Shown here piece after piece: positions 55,682-63,032 of a stretch of 64,000 nt of DNA; position 1 is the stretch's first letter; the number at the start of each line of letters is the position of its first letter. The stretch is taken from NCBI GenBank assembly GCA_963809925.1, contig CAWELH010000006.1:124001-188000 (forward strand), written 5' to 3'. The notes below the pieces were generated by a model. The model worked only from the letters and a program-made list of their open reading frames with translations, was not told where the DNA came from and did no database searches. Origin of the DNA: DASQZK01 sp963809925 (lineage in GTDB: Bacteria > Bacteroidota > Bacteroidia > Bacteroidales > GCA-2748055). A program made the position numbers and the translations under genes.

Positions 55682-56644
55682 CTAATTATTGACCCTTATA
55701 TAGTTACCAACTTTTTCATATTCATTAAACCGTTTTAGAGTATCAGTTAAAATTATCCACTTTTCTTTTCCCGGTTGGCTATTGTTTTTGTTGTCTTCGG
55801 GATAATACATCATATTCAAGACACAAGTAATTGAATCAATAAAAACTCCTTTACATTCAAAAGACCATGTCATGTCATCCATATCGGTTTTGCCTGATCC
55901 TTTGCCTTTGATCGTATTATCATCCACTTCAAAACGTATTGTTTCTAATTGAGTGATGTCATCGTAAACGATTCTGCTTCTATACGTATAGGCCCCGTTT
56001 TCAATAACGAGGGTTCCTTCAAATTTGCCATCATCAGCAGGCATGGAAGGTACAAATGTTGATACAGAATCTGTCGTGTTGTGCTTAACGAAAGAGGTTG
56101 GCGGGGAGGTACGGTCACTTGCTTTTTTTGTTATAGTAATGGTTACACCCATTATCTTTTCCAAACGTAATATTTTCGGTTTGATAGCACAGTTAATTGA
56201 TACCGTCTGATTGTTTTCCCAGGTAGGATATAGTGTAACTGTTGTGTCAGGATAATAATTTTCGCTTCCCATGATGATAGCATTACCGGTAGACTTTGGA
56301 AGTGGCTTTCCTTTTTTCAGAATGGAACCTTGCAAACTAAAGTTGGTAGTTGCACCACAATCCCTTACAAATAGCACAAAATCTTTCTTTCCATTGGGTG
56401 AGGTTACTCTCTTTATCTCAGTATTCACACATAAATCGCAACTATATAATAGAAATATAAAGGTACAAAATATAAAAGCAGAATTAAGTCCGCCGAAACC
56501 AAAGCCTGGATATGCTCTGCCGATGATTGCTTCAACGTCATGCCCCAATTGCACAAAACCTTTTGTTATATGCATGGGGCAATGCCTACAACCTTTTAAG
56601 ACAAGCCAAACACATACATGAATGGGCTCGAAAAATATGCTCAC
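55682..56644 (-). CDS. Hypothetical exported protein (start uncertain)
   Basis: An open frame of up to 320 codons. The first ~60 residues (including PMHITKGFVQLGHDVEAII) do not look like a signal and probably belong to the flanking non-coding border; protein-like sequence starts around residue 50 with a hydrophobic stretch and cysteine (NSAFIFCTFIFLLYSCDLC) that would make a lipoprotein signal. No ATG lies just before it, so the true start may be non-ATG or lost. The mature part begins IKRVTSPNGKKDFVLFVRDC, recalling the SPDGK..RDCGATT motif of small bacterial unknown proteins, followed by a beta-rich C-terminal half (GKFEGTLVIENGAYTYRSRI). Function unknown. Confidence 0.5.
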   Translation of the reverse strand: MSIFFEPIHVCVWLVLKGCRHCPMHITKGFVQLGHDVEAIIGRAYPGFGFGGLNSAFIFCTFIFLLYSCDLCVNTEIKRVTSPNGKKDFVLFVRDCGATTNFSLQGSILKKGKPLPKSTGNAIIMGSENYYPDTTVTLYPTWENNQTVSINCAIKPKILRLEKIMGVTITITKKASDRTSPPTSFVKHNTTDSVSTFVPSMPADDGKFEGTLVIENGAYTYRSRIVYDDITQLETIRFEVDDNTIKGKGSGKTDMDDMTWSFECKGVFIDSITCVLNMMYYPEDNKNNSQPGKEKWIILTDTLKRFNEYEKVGNYIRVNN

Positions 56645-56682
56645 AAGGTAGCATAATCAGCTTTAATCCGGATGATATCGCA

Positions 56683-56899
56683 TGTTTCCAGCCAAGGTAG
56701 GGCAAAAAACCTTCACTGCTTCTAATAACCTTCCGCTCGCCCAATCCACAATAGCAACAAAAAGACCAGTTAAGTACATAGAAAATAGCACGGCGGGTGG
56801 GTTGCACTGAGCTAAGTCGAAGTGTAGTTCAACACAGCCTGTCCCGTTAAACGGGAGACTCATCGCTGGATCTATTCGACCGCTCAGAGTCATTTTATT
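56683..56899 (+). mobile_element. 3'-end remnant of an IS91-type element (diverged copy)
   Basis: This stretch resembles the non-coding 3' end seen at 58330-58542 and 62830-63014: tgtttcc.gccaa.gtag, caacaaaaa..., a CATTAAGT.CATAG-like segment, GGCGGGT, TAGTTCAACA.AGCCTGTCCC and ACCGCTCAGAGTC.TTTTATT at the right edge. It carries no coding part of the transposase. Its right end lies 15 bp before the stop codon of the alpha/beta-hydrolase gene. A hairpin TCCCGT-TAA-ACGGGA (56842-56856) is present inside. Confidence 0.65.
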
Positions 56900-56914
56900 G
56901 GTAGCAGTAGTTTT

Positions 56915-57943
56915 CTACTCAACTTTCTTTTTTTCAAGTTGTTCGTCTTTCAACCATTCTTTAATTCTTTCAAATGTTTCTTGACTGCTTACAAGGCTTA
57001 AATGGTTCACACTATCTAAAATTTCTGTCCGAACAAACTTATTTGCAGGTTCAAATGCAAGTGGAAATTGTTCTGGATAAAAACTTTCATCTTGTTCTCC
57101 TACTAAAACTAAACATGGAATACATATGTTTTTTATATCTTTTCTATAATTCTCAGGAGTAAAATTGATTGTCATACGATACGAGTAAGAAGGGACTTGC
57201 AGCTTGTCATTAAAAGCTTCAGGCAAATTGAAAAACAAAACAGGTAGCCCATTCAACATTCGTATTCCGAGTTTGTTTAACATTGACAATCCAACAATCC
57301 TTTTAATAGCCACAGTTACCCACCCGCCACTATTAGGTTTAACAGTTGGTGCGTCATATCCTAAATATGGTGCAAGCATAATTGCTTTGTCAACTTTTGT
57401 ATTTTTTGGATTCCCAATAAATCTCAAAACAAAACCACCACCAGATGAATGCCCTGCTAAAATAATTTGTTTCGCACCGAGACTTTGCTTACTGTACCTG
57501 ATCAAATCCTCGATGTCATTTTCAAGTTGTCCGATATAATCAATATCTCCTCTTTTTCCACTGTTTTCTCCATGACCTCTCAGATCAGGTGTCAGCACGG
57601 TAGCAATTTTTGATTTTGATATTGAATTGGCTAAACTCGCCAAATATCTACTTTCAGAACCAGAACCATGTATCAAGATCAATACATCTTTATTCTCACT
57701 CTTATAAATTCTACAAAAGAGCTCAAAGCCATCCCGAGTTTTAATCCAATGTTTATCACCAAGCACCGAGCTGTTTGCAGTTTTCTCTATCGAACTATAA
57801 TCATAGTTTTTAATTTCTTTTTTCTCTGGTATCGGCCAGTAAATAAGAACAAAGCAAATTAATAGATAGATAACGCAAGTTGTTAATATAGATATTGCAA
57901 TTCTTTTACTTATTTTACGCCAATTCGTCTTTTGCATTTTCAT
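56915..57943 (-). CDS. Membrane-anchored alpha/beta-hydrolase (serine aminopeptidase S33-like)
   Basis: A 342-residue protein with one N-terminal transmembrane helix (ISILTTCVIYLLICFVLIYW, ~13-32). The hydrolase core has the oxyanion strand LILIHGSGSESRYLASL, the nucleophile elbow IILAGHSSGGGFVLRF with GHSSG, the acid in CLVLVGEQDESFYPEQF and the histidine in ILDSVNHLSLVSS, so the triad appears intact. Members of this S33/lysophospholipase-like family hydrolyse lipids or peptides. The gene is a single minus-strand unit: its 3' side abuts an IS91 end and its 5' side a group II intron remnant at 57987. An A+T-rich cargo gene. Confidence 0.85.
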   Translation of the reverse strand: MKMQKTNWRKISKRIAISILTTCVIYLLICFVLIYWPIPEKKEIKNYDYSSIEKTANSSVLGDKHWIKTRDGFELFCRIYKSENKDVLILIHGSGSESRYLASLANSISKSKIATVLTPDLRGHGENSGKRGDIDYIGQLENDIEDLIRYSKQSLGAKQIILAGHSSGGGFVLRFIGNPKNTKVDKAIMLAPYLGYDAPTVKPNSGGWVTVAIKRIVGLSMLNKLGIRMLNGLPVLFFNLPEAFNDKLQVPSYSYRMTINFTPENYRKDIKNICIPCLVLVGEQDESFYPEQFPLAFEPANKFVRTEILDSVNHLSLVSSQETFERIKEWLKDEQLEKKKVE

Positions 57944-57986
57944 TGTTTTTGTTAGTTAGGACTTTCTGTTTACCTATTGCCAACAA

Positions 57987-58044
57987 TCGAGTAGAGTAAG
58001 ATACGAAACTTAGTCCGTATCTCCACCCTCTCACACCACCGTAT
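57987..58044 (-). mobile_element. Group II intron 3'-end remnant (domain VI-like, part of domain V)
   Basis: Read on the minus strand, GTGGTGTGAGAGG is the usual end of domain V, followed by a hairpin AGATACG...CGTATCT and TACTCTACTCGA, which fits domain VI with its bulged A near the 3' splice end. The intron body is missing. The next bases on the minus strand, TTGTTGGCAATAGG, lead into the alpha/beta-hydrolase gene. Confidence 0.5.
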
Positions 58045-58047
58045 CCA

Positions 58048-58245
58048 AAGCAGGATATCGAACACCTGATAAAAGAAAAAGAACCTCCCGAAACCCGGCG
58101 GCAACGTTTTGAACGTCTCACGGGTATTAATCCCTGTCAGTGTCCTGTATGCAAGAAAGGCCGGATGGTAGTGCTAAGGGACTTGCCCAGAATCAGGTCA
58201 CCAGGCAGGGTAACTTCTCCCGAATTTTTCGAGTCAACTTTTTAA
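58048..58245 (+). pseudogene. IS91-family transposase, C-terminal remnant
   Basis: A 66-codon open stretch without start encodes the tail of an IS91-type transposase: KEPPETRRQRFERLTGINPC, then QCPVCKKGRMVVLRDLPRIR, then SPEFFESTF and TAA. The C-x-C-x-x-C cysteine set is typical of these proteins. It is close to the copy at 62436-62749. Upstream coding is lost where it meets the intron remnant. The following ~300 bp to 58542 are the non-coding 3' end of the element. Confidence 0.85.
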
Positions 58246-58542
58246 ACTTCGAATTACACCTTATCGATGGGACCGGGAAAACTATGCACACTGCATACCA
58301 AAATCAGAAAAAATCCGAATAATATCAACTGTTTCCTGCCAATGTAGTGGACGAAAAACTTCAAACTTCCAGCAACTTCAACCTGCCCGATTTCCAAAAA
58401 CAACAAAAAACGTCATTAAGTGCATAGTTTGCCAGCTGATAGCCCGGCGGGTATAGTTCAACATAGCCTGTCCCGTTTCACGGGAGACTCATCGCTCTTC
58501 CGATAGATATCGGAATGCAGACCGCTCAGAGTCCTATTTATT
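58246..58542 (+). mobile_element. Non-coding 3' end of the IS91-type element (copy A)
   Basis: Long stretches are shared with 62750-63014: CCGGGAAAACTATGCACACT-like, tgtttcctgccaatgtag and caacaaaaaacgtcattaag, then GGCGGGTATAGTTCAACATA and ACCGCTCAGAGTCCTATTTATT at the end. It contains two palindromic units, TCCCGT-TTC-ACGGGA (58471-58485) and TTCCGATA-GA-TATCGGAA (58498-58515), that are absent from copy B. It ends 12 bp before the stop of the lipoprotein gene. Confidence 0.7.
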
Positions 58543-58554
58543 AGGTGGCGTACA

Positions 58555-59151
58555 TTATTTAATATCTTTCTCAATCAGTCTCCAAGTTTCATTTTTATAA
58601 GGTCCTAATATCAAATGCTTTATTTCTAGTTTCAATATCCCAATCTGAGGTTTAATCCATATTTTTTCTGTCAAATAATCATTGCAACAATAAGCATTCC
58701 GTTCGATTAATGCCACATCTTGATATGTGTTTTCATCAATCAATATACTCGTAATTTTTGAAATATAACTTGTATCAACTTTATAATCTGGATTAATCCA
58801 ACCTTTACCCATATCGAATGGAACAATGTACAATTGGTCTATCTGTTCTAATGGTGTTTTATAGATTTTTATTGAATCATTACTTTGTAGGACATACATT
58901 TTCTCCAACCTATCATTGTATTTATATTCCCATATTTTATAATTATTATCCGAAATCAGAGAATCTGCTGTTATCGAAACTGTTAATGTATCTAGTGTAT
59001 TAGTTAAACTATCATATCTCTCATATTTCCAATAAGAGTCAATTGTGTTAGGGAAATAATCGATCTCATTTTTATCAATATCTATTTTTTGTTTTTCACA
59101 AGATGAAAACAAATATGTAAATACTGATATTACAATAATTATTCTTTTCAT
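58555..59151 (-). CDS. Lipoprotein, function unknown
   Basis: A 198-residue protein with a lipoprotein signal (MKRIIIVISVFTYLFSSCEK, cysteine 18 in a relaxed lipobox). The mature part is beta-rich (YFPNTIDSYWKYERYDSLTN, LISDNNYKIWEYKYNDR, YIVPFDMGKGWINPDYKVD) and has the look of small Bacteroidota lipoproteins whose DSYWKYE-type motif recurs in annotated unknowns. Two adjacent cysteines (NAYCCNDYL) are notable. It lies between IS91 debris on both sides and is one of the cargo genes of the accessory region; function unknown. Confidence 0.6.
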   Translation of the reverse strand: MKRIIIVISVFTYLFSSCEKQKIDIDKNEIDYFPNTIDSYWKYERYDSLTNTLDTLTVSITADSLISDNNYKIWEYKYNDRLEKMYVLQSNDSIKIYKTPLEQIDQLYIVPFDMGKGWINPDYKVDTSYISKITSILIDENTYQDVALIERNAYCCNDYLTEKIWIKPQIGILKLEIKHLILGPYKNETWRLIEKDIK

Positions 59152-59204
59152 TTACTAAAAATTTGTTTTTCTCATATTATAAGATGTTAATTTGCCCTCA
59201 ATAG

Positions 59205-59419
59205 TTGCGTCAGTATGCCACACATCTACTGGAACAGGGCGTAAATATCGCAACGCTTAAGGAACTGCTTGGCCATTCGGAGATCACCACCACCATGATC
59301 TACCTGCATAACTTGTCCCGATGACGTAGGATGTCGGGATTGCTCAATGCCAGTTAGTCAAGGCCCACAGTCCCCTGGATACGCTTTATAACTATCCCCG
59401 GCATGCGGCCAAACTTTGA
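59205..59419 (+). pseudogene. Tyrosine recombinase (integrase) C-terminal remnant
   Basis: The stretch encodes LLEQGVNIATLKELLGHSEI and TTTMIYLH, the conserved end of tyrosine recombinases (the LLGH and nearby segments), then is broken at 59313-59343 by a short insertion containing an inverted repeat, and resumes in another frame as SQLVKAHSPLDTLYNYPRHA to a TGA at 59417. It overlaps the start of the IS91 transposase remnant that follows, as in Bacteroidota elements where this integrase precedes tnpA. Nothing upstream remains of the recombinase. Confidence 0.75.
59316..59339. repeat. Small palindromic unit inserted in integrase remnant
   Basis: TCCCGA...TCGGGA around an ~12-base centre sits inside the reading frame of the recombinase remnant and disrupts it, suggesting a REP-like mobile palindrome. 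Confidence 0.5.
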
Positions 59420-59597
59420 GCTGGCTGATGCGATACGTCTTTTCGGTAACGGCCTTGCTCCCGGGGTAAGCTTAACACCCCTGCGACAAAGAGTACTTGG
59501 AAAGATTGCCAGTTGCCGTACGGCTCTTTACCAAATCACCTTAAGGTGGTTTGCTGCCTTCACCTGTATGACGACAGCGGTGGGCCATCCATCCTAA
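59403..59597 (+). pseudogene. IS91-family transposase, N-terminal remnant
   Basis: From the ATG at 59403 the frame encodes MRPNFELADAIRLFGNGLAP, then GVSLTPLRQRVLGKIASCRT, the usual start of these transposases, and then drifts into non-homologous sequence after ALY. The cysteine-rich zinc region and the catalytic body are missing. The rest of the gap to 59786 holds no recognised protein, although a different frame (59513-59794) stays open without clear homology. Confidence 0.75.
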
Positions 59598-59771
59598 GCG
59601 GATTCCACCATCTCAATTACAGCATGCAGAACTATATTTGCCGATGTTCTGCTTCTCGGCACACTATGAAACGGTTGGGTTTTCGGGCTGCGTCCTTGTC
59701 CACCGACAAGAATGTTGATGCGAGAACCAAACCCTCGCAAACCACTGAACCCCAACTGTTTTATATTGTAT

Positions 59772-59786
59772 GTTGCCAACTGGGCT
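59772..59786. repeat. Left inverted repeat of the Fic cassette
   Basis: GTTGCCAACTGGGCT, immediately after the Fic gene (1 bp before its stop codon in plus coordinates). Its partner, read in reverse complement, is GTTGCCAACAAGGCT at 61023-61037: 13 of 15 bases agree. Confidence 0.65.
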
Positions 59787-60911
59787 TTATCTAAATAGTT
59801 TTATATAATTATCAAATGCATATACTCTACTTCTTTGTCCTCCAGTCTTTTCTTGTAATATATTAAGTTTCTCTAATTCTGAAATCAATTTGTACGATGA
59901 TGGCATTGAAACCGAAGCAATCTCACTGACCTTATCAGCTGTTATCATTGGTTTTTTATACAAATAGTCAATTACTTTTTTGGCCTTTAATGCTCGGCTG
60001 CCCAACTTTTGTATGTCAATATCAATTTTCTTTTGAAGCTGTAAGATATTGTCAAAAGTGACAATCCCATTTTTAGCTGTTTCAATCACTCCTACAAGGA
60101 AGAATTTATACCATTGCCCTAAATCATTTTTATCTCTTACAATTGTTAAATTATCATAGTATAATTGCCTGTTTCGTTCAAAAAAATCAGACAAATACAA
60201 AATTGGTCGTTGTAATATTCCTTTGCTTACCAAATAAAGCGGAATTATTAATCGTCCTACTCTACCATTTCCATCAAGAAAAGGGTGAATTGTTTCAAAT
60301 TGGTAATGAACCAGTCCTATTTTAAGTAATTCAGGTATATGAAATTCTTCGTTATGAATAAATTTCTCAATATCACTCATTAGATCAGGCAAAGAGCTAT
60401 GAACTGGAGGAATAAATACAGCATCATTTATTGTTGCCCCACCAATCCAGTTTTGACTAATCCGAAATTCACCAGGTTGTTTTTTTTCTCCACGCACACC
60501 TTGGAGTAATACACGATGAGTTTCTCTTATTAATCGCGATGAAAAAGGCAGTTTCTCAAGATGCTCAATAGCCCATTCCATTGCTTTTATGTAGTTCTGA
60601 ACCTCTTCCCAATCGTCTCGTTTATCTAATGGTAAATCCTCTTTTTCTAAAAGAGCTTCGTCCATATTTGTTTGAGTTCCTTCAATTTTGCTGCTCTGTG
60701 TCGCTTCCTTCAATACATGCATACTAATAAACAATTCGATATTGGGAATATATTTAGAATACATGTCCAATCGCCCTAATTCTCTATCGGCTTGGCTTAA
60801 TAATTGCAATATTTCCATGTTATCGACTAGCAATTGTCTATTGATAAACTCTGGTTGAAAGCTCTTATAATAACCTTGACTAATATATTGTCCAGATTTA
60901 AACTGTTTCAT
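59787..60911 (-). CDS. Fic family protein (class II inhibitory motif)
   Basis: A 374-residue cytoplasmic protein. The Fic core motif HPFLDGNGRVGR is at ~209-220, the flap region and WIGGATINDAVFIPPVHSSL precede it, and an N-terminal inhibitory helix carries SSKIEG at 73-78, matching the class II (S/T)xxxE(G/N) motif that blocks ATP binding. Fic proteins usually AMPylate target proteins. After ~290 the C-terminus looks like a winged helix (KPMITADKVSEIASVSMPSS, SYKLISELEKLNILQEKT), suggesting DNA binding or protein interaction. It is bounded by its own inverted repeats (59772-59786 and 61023-61037), next to the HigBA-type unit. It may be an addiction or stress-response module. Confidence 0.93.
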   Translation of the reverse strand: MKQFKSGQYISQGYYKSFQPEFINRQLLVDNMEILQLLSQADRELGRLDMYSKYIPNIELFISMHVLKEATQSSKIEGTQTNMDEALLEKEDLPLDKRDDWEEVQNYIKAMEWAIEHLEKLPFSSRLIRETHRVLLQGVRGEKKQPGEFRISQNWIGGATINDAVFIPPVHSSLPDLMSDIEKFIHNEEFHIPELLKIGLVHYQFETIHPFLDGNGRVGRLIIPLYLVSKGILQRPILYLSDFFERNRQLYYDNLTIVRDKNDLGQWYKFFLVGVIETAKNGIVTFDNILQLQKKIDIDIQKLGSRALKAKKVIDYLYKKPMITADKVSEIASVSMPSSYKLISELEKLNILQEKTGGQRSRVYAFDNYIKLFR

Positions 60912-61022
60912 GATAAAATTTTAAATAAAGATAATCCTTATTTAATTATTTGTCAAATATCTTAAATAAGAAATCTGGTTATTTAAAAATTAAGTCTATT
61001 TCTTTTATGTAGGATGTTTCCT

Positions 61023-61037
61023 AGCCTTGTTGGCAAC
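61023..61037. repeat. Right inverted repeat of the Fic cassette
   Basis: AGCCTTGTTGGCAAC is the reverse complement of GTTGCCAACAAGGCT and pairs with 59772-59786. It continues rightward into GTTTGGCGG, the border motif also found at 61915-61926. Confidence 0.65.
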
Positions 61038-61046
61038 GTTTGGCGG

Positions 61047-61073
61047 TTGCCGGAATTGCCGGAATTGCCGGAA
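61047..61073 (+). repeat. 9-bp tandem repeat (TTGCCGGAA, three copies)
   Basis: Three perfect tandem copies of TTGCCGGAA follow directly on the GTTTGGCGG border motif, upstream of the Fic gene. Confidence 0.9.
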
Positions 61074-61165
61074 TTCGGAGACGAAATCTTTCATCCGAAA
61101 TCACTGCCGATTAAATGCTCCAGCCCTAAAATATCCACATAACCAGGCAATTATGGTTACCGAAT

Positions 61166-61180
61166 GTTGTGGCCAGTTGA
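61166..61180. repeat. Left inverted repeat of the toxin-antitoxin cassette
   Basis: GTTGTGGCCAGTTGA lies 7 bp left of the antitoxin stop codon. Its reverse-complement partner is at 61903-61917 (14 of 15 bases). Confidence 0.65.
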
Positions 61181-61187
61181 TCTTTGA

Positions 61188-61478
61188 TCATCCAATTGTC
61201 AAGTTTACCTTTTTGCCAAATCCAATCTCAACCAGTCGGTACAATGTCGAAAGCTGAATATCGCTGTGTCCGTTTTCTATGCGTGATATAAAACTTTTTT
61301 TCGTTCCAGTCTTCCGTGCAAGTTCCTCTTGTGTCATATTAGCTTCCTTTCTTGCGTCTCTTAATATTTCTCCTATTGCAAAAGCCTTGGCTTTAATTTC
61401 GAATTGGATCCTGCTTTCAGTTCCTTCCTTTCCGTATCTTTGGTCTAGGTGTTCGTCAAATGTTGTTAAGTCTTTCAT
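61188..61478 (-). CDS. HigA-like XRE-family antitoxin
   Basis: A 96-residue protein with a helix-turn-helix domain in its second half: ILRDARKEANMTQEELARKT, then TKKSFISRIENGHSDIQLST, a textbook XRE/Cro-type motif. The N-terminal ~30 residues (FDEHLDQRYGKEGTESRIQF) are helical. It overlaps the upstream toxin gene by 4 bp (ATGA), toxin first, as in higBA modules. Antitoxins of this type bind the toxin and repress their own promoter. The short gap to the inverted repeat at 61166-61180 leaves little room for other functions. Confidence 0.88.
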   Translation of the reverse strand: MKDLTTFDEHLDQRYGKEGTESRIQFEIKAKAFAIGEILRDARKEANMTQEELARKTGTKKSFISRIENGHSDIQLSTLYRLVEIGFGKKVNLTIG

Positions 61479-61834
61479 GTTTTTTCTCCTTTCCGCTTTT
61501 TGTAATCAAAATACTCCTGCATTATCTTAACCGCTCTGTCTATCTCCTTTTTAGGTGCCTTCTGAGTTTTCTTTGGAAACCCATTAAATAATACTACTAA
61601 ATTTCCTTTGTCAAAACAGCAAAAAATCCTGAAAATATTACTCTCAAATTCAACACGAATCGCAAATACCCTATCGTATCCGGTTATTTGTTCGAAGAAC
61701 TTATTTGGTATTCTATCAGCAACGGTAACAAGAAAAAGGACGTAGTCGATTTTATCTTTTGTTTTCTCAGTCTGCGTGTTGAAAAAGTCCCAAAAATAAT
61801 TCCTAAAATAAATTAGTTGACGCAGTTTATTCAT
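61475..61834 (-). CDS. HigB/RelE-like toxin (phage-derived Gp49-like)
   Basis: A 119-residue protein in front of, and overlapping by 4 bp, the XRE antitoxin gene. The body (FEQITGYDRVFAIRVEFESN, IFRIFCCFDKGNLVVLFNGF, then KKTQKAPKKEIDRAVKIMQE) is the compact alpha/beta RelE-superfamily fold seen in HigB and Gp49-like toxins, which cleave mRNA in the ribosome. Conserved basic and aromatic residues (R, F, K) in the middle and the KKTQK.P..EI segment fit. The gene is preceded by the inverted repeat at 61903-61917 and a group II intron end. Toxin activity is inferred from family and order. Confidence 0.88.
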   Translation of the reverse strand: MNKLRQLIYFRNYFWDFFNTQTEKTKDKIDYVLFLVTVADRIPNKFFEQITGYDRVFAIRVEFESNIFRIFCCFDKGNLVVLFNGFPKKTQKAPKKEIDRAVKIMQEYFDYKKRKGEKT

Positions 61835-61902
61835 TTAGCAAAGTTAACGAATAATGGAACAATGTCAATAAGTTTACTTAATTAAATTTGGTTGAGCTTT
61901 CT

Positions 61903-61917
61903 TCAATTGGCCACAAC
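61903..61917. repeat. Right inverted repeat of the toxin-antitoxin cassette
   Basis: TCAATTGGCCACAAC pairs with 61166-61180 and continues into GTTTGGCGGG, where the intron 3' end begins. Confidence 0.65.
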
Positions 61918-61928
61918 GTTTGGCGGGT

Positions 61929-62000
61929 CGAGTAGGCAAGGGGAATTTCACCCCAAGCCTCTCACAGAACCGGACTTGAAAGTCTCCCCTCATCCGGCTC
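61929..62000 (-). ncRNA. Group II intron domains V and VI, copy 1
   Basis: On the minus strand, 62000-61967 reads as domain V: GAGCCGGAT...TCCGGTTC, a 34-nt hairpin with the AGC triad at its base. Domain VI follows (TGTGAGAGGCTTGGGG, then CCCCTTGCCTACTCGAC, with a bulged A in CCTAC). It is the 3' end of an intron whose catalytic domains I-IV are absent here. Confidence 0.75.
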
Positions 62001-62025
62001 TTGTTATACTAATCTAAGCATTTCA

Positions 62026-62435
62026 TCACGAGAATCCTAACCGCCAATGGTAAAACAGACCTGGAAACTGTTCCTTAACCCGTTTTAACCAATCATACGC
62101 ACGGTTAATACTCGTTTTGTAAGCTTATACCGTTTGTGTGCCCACATTACAAGCCTCCTCCGTAATAGCTGAAAAACCGGGTTCATTTCCCATATCCTGA
62201 ACTTACCATAGTAGTTGACCCAACCCCGGATATACGGCTCCAGATATTGCGCCACACCTACAATGCTTTTATGCGTCAGGTGTTCAATGTCCATTTCACT
62301 CATTTTCCCTGCAATTCGCTTCTTAGAACTAATGCTGATAGCACAGTCGAACCCAAGAAACAGTTTTCCTGTTTTCTTCGACTTCGCTGTGCGTGGTTGA
62401 AATGAATACCTGGAAAACGCGGCTATATTGACCAT
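62026..62435 (-). pseudogene. Group II intron reverse transcriptase/maturase, C-terminal remnant (frameshifted)
   Basis: The segment encodes the maturase domain: FSRYSFQPRTAKSKKTGKLF, LTHKSIVGVAQYLEPYIRGW, then VNYYGKFRIWEMNPVFQLLR, with the GIIM motif. Compared with the copy at 63745-64000, one C is missing near 62125, shifting the frame at HKRYK. The polymerase domain is absent: at 62435/62436 the sequence switches to the opposite-strand IS91 transposase remnant. Confidence 0.85.
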
Positions 62436-62749
62436 GTATTCGCGGTTTTACCTTGCATATCCTGCCCACTCGATTTGTGAAGATCAGGTACTTCGGCATT
62501 TATAATCATACGGCCAAAAGAAACCTAGCATTGCAGTTTGTGCCGGACAGCAAACCGGATATTGACACCCTGATAAAAGACAAGGTACCTCCCAAAACCA
62601 GGCTGCAGCGCTTTGAACGTCTCACGGGTATTAATCCCTGTCAGTGTCCTGTATGCAAGAAAGGCCGGATGGTGGTGGTTAGGGAACTGCCCAGGATCAG
62701 GTCACCGGACAGGGTAACTTCTCCCGAATTTTTTGCGTCAACTTTTTAA
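62436..62749 (+). pseudogene. IS91-family transposase, C-terminal remnant (copy B)
   Basis: Plus-strand sequence from about 62436 encodes RGFTLHILPTRFVKIRYFG, then a variable segment and RFERLTGINPCQCPVCKKG, RMVVVRELPRIRSPDRVTSP and EFFASTF with TAA at 62747. This is the last ~105 residues of the transposase, joined back to back with the intron maturase remnant. The TTG at 62453 is only a spurious start. Confidence 0.85.
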
Positions 62750-63014
62750 ACCCCGGTTTACACCATATTGATAGGGCTGGGAAAACTATGCACACCGCAT
62801 ACCAAAATCAGCTAAAATCCGAGGGATATCAACTGTTTCCTGCCAATGTAGGGTACAAAAAACTTCAAGCTTCCAGCAATCTTCAACCTGCCCGATTTCC
62901 AAAAACAACAAAAAACGTCATTAAGTGCATAGCTTACCTGCTGATAGTCCGGCGGGTGTAGTTCAACATGGACTCATCGCTGGGTTTTGCAAACCGCTCA
63001 GAGTCCTATTTATT
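62750..63014 (+). mobile_element. Non-coding 3' end of the IS91-type element (copy B)
   Basis: Matches 58246-58542 over most of its length, ending ACCGCTCAGAGTCCTATTTATT-like at 63014. It lacks the palindromic units at 58471-58485 and 58498-58515 of copy A: the flanks join as TTCAACATGGACTCATCGC. It ends one base before the inverted repeat of the DUF3806-like cassette. Confidence 0.75.
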
Positions 63015-63026
63015 GGCAACCGTAAT
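63013..63026. repeat. Left inverted repeat of the DUF3806-like cassette
   Basis: TTGGCAACCGTAAT at the 3' side of the gene. Its reverse-complement partner TTGGCAACCATAAT is at 63621-63634 (13 of 14 bases). Confidence 0.6.
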
Positions 63027-63032
63027 TTATTG

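Noticed and set aside
61047..61073. Short tandem repeats as a CRISPR array
   Set aside because: Three 9-bp units without spacers; no cas genes. No CRISPR array seen anywhere in the window.
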